Source: Rhodothermaceae bacterium
GTDB taxonomy: Bacteria; Bacteroidota; Rhodothermia; Rhodothermales; Rubricoccaceae
Reading direction: 5' to 3'
Assembly (NCBI GenBank): GCA_013003465.1
Contig: JABDIZ010000041.1
Coordinates: forward strand, 1-13,713
Length of the DNA: 13,713 nt
Shown: in pieces, positions 12,978 to 13,713 of the stretch
How positions within the stretch are numbered: position 1 is the first letter of the stretch
Layout: every line of letters begins with the position of its first letter
Program-made: the position numbers and the translations under genes
Notes under the pieces: generated by a model
Databases searched by the model: none
Seen by the model: only the letters and a program-made list of their open reading frames with translations
Told to the model about the DNA's origin: nothing

Positions 12978-13713
12978 TCAGGACCCGGTCGCGCGTTTTA
13001 GCTCGGCGAGCGCCATCAGCGCTTCGAGCGGCGTCATCTGATCGGGATCCATCGCCTCGAGCTTGTCCAGCAGTTCGGTCGCTACCGGATCGGGGTGCAG
13101 CGGGGCGGGAATATGGAGGGCGGGCTCTGGAACCGTGGCCGTTGCGGAGGGAGCCGCGGCAGGCAGTCCTTCGACTCCGACTTCACCCGCTACGTCGTGC
13201 GCTTCGAGGTGACGGAGCACTTCTTTAGCACGCATTACGACGCTCGGCGGCAGCCCGGCCATCTGCGCCACCTCGATGCCGTAGGAGTGGTCGGCCGCAC
13301 CGGGGACGAGGGTGCGCAAGAAGATCACCCGCCCGTCATGTTCCTGGACCTGCACGCGAAACGAGGTGACACGCGCCAGCCGATCCGCGAGGGCATTGAG
13401 TTCATGGTAGTGCGTGGCGAAGAGCGTCCGCGCCGCGACCTCCGGCCGTTCGTGTAGGTGCTCCACAATCGCCCACGCGATGCTCAGCCCGTCGAACGTA
13501 GACGTGCCGCGCCCGACCTCGTCCAACAAGATCAGCGAACGCGGCGTGGCGTTGTTAAGGATCGTCGCCGTCTCGTTCATCTCGACGAGGAAGGTGCTCT
13601 CCCCCGCCGCGAGGTTGTCTGATGCGCCGACGCGCGTGAAGATGGCATCCACCACACCCACACGCGCCCGCCGGGCCGGGACGAACGCGCCGACTTGCGC
13701 CATAAGCACGATG
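12978..13713 (-). CDS. mutS: DNA mismatch repair protein MutS, C-terminal part (5' end beyond window)
   Basis: The frame stays open to the window edge, so the gene is partial here, with the stop at 12978-12980. About 245 codons are visible, covering the end of the ATPase domain V and the C-terminal tail. Recognisable parts, in order: the VLMAQVGAFVPA segment, the TRVGASDNLAAGESTF signature that follows the Walker A region, Walker B with SLILLDEVGRGTSTFDG, the THYHEL H-loop, and an HTH-like GLPPSVVMRAKEVLRHLE stretch. The final segment is DPDQMTPLEALMALAELKR. These are diagnostic of MutS1 (mismatch recognition) rather than MutS2, which carries a Smr domain. A linker of about 40 residues rich in Ala/Pro/Val precedes the final segment. 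Walker A and the mismatch-binding domain lie outside the window. Confidence 0.97.
   Translation of the reverse strand, partial: IVLMAQVGAFVPARRARVGVVDAIFTRVGASDNLAAGESTFLVEMNETATILNNATPRSLILLDEVGRGTSTFDGLSIAWAIVEHLHERPEVAARTLFATHYHELNALADRLARVTSFRVQVQEHDGRVIFLRTLVPGAADHSYGIEVAQMAGLPPSVVMRAKEVLRHLEAHDVAGEVGVEGLPAAAPSATATVPEPALHIPAPLHPDPVATELLDKLEAMDPDQMTPLEALMALAELKRATGS

Noticed and set aside
1..13713. CRISPR, tRNA, rRNA, transposase, integrase or toxin-antitoxin genes
   Set aside because: None was recognised; the only tandem array is the 8-bp repeat at the left edge, which is far too short-unit for CRISPR.

Overview
This is a GC-rich stretch of bacterial chromosome. It carries ordinary envelope and housekeeping genes plus a few small or orphan genes. 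Several protein families (a Bacteroidota-type short NodB deacetylase, AP2-domain proteins, LPG-synthase-type membrane proteins), the scarcity of Shine-Dalgarno sequences and promoter-like TAnnTTTCG motifs all point to the Bacteroidota/Rhodothermota group. A Rhodothermales-like, Salinibacter/Rubricoccus-type organism is my best guess. It is inferred from protein family style, not from a database search.

Layout. 1-44 is a tandem (ATCGGGGG)n repeat cut by the window edge. 137-5421 is a tight plus-strand run of five genes: an Omp85/BamA-like barrel without POTRA domains, an LPG-synthase-TM/flippase-like membrane protein, a membrane GT2 glycosyltransferase, a cytosolic NodB-type deacetylase and a second membrane GT2. 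Together they look like a pathway that makes, trims and perhaps exports a surface glycan or glycolipid. 5492-6322 is a DUF1206 six-helix membrane protein. 6323-7235 is a less GC-rich interval holding one AP2-domain DNA-binding protein, with an identical 11-mer on each side of it. 7236-7505 is an 89-residue membrane-anchored protein with a histidine-triad motif. Two hairpins separate it from the convergent minus-strand operon.

7560-9716 (minus) is a clear flotillin operon: an NfeD/YuaF-like protein followed by FloT, as in Bacillus yuaF-yuaG (floT). Upstream on the same strand lie a gamma-class carbonic anhydrase-like protein (10213-10785) and a small membrane protein (9986-10216) whose ATG overlaps the previous stop codon. 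Divergent from these, plus-strand 10884-12329 holds a PHA-system family protein, an EcsC-family protein and an unrecognised helical protein. Convergent to them on the minus strand are a lipoprotein of unknown function (12335-12934) and the 3' part of mutS (12978 to the window end).

No tRNA, rRNA, CRISPR array, insertion sequence or phage gene was seen, and no intergenic gap exceeds about 270 bases. The points most worth following are the glycan operon, the histidine-triad microprotein, the orphan AP2 gene with its flanking repeats, the G5 repeat and the TAnnTT(T)CG promoter-like sites.
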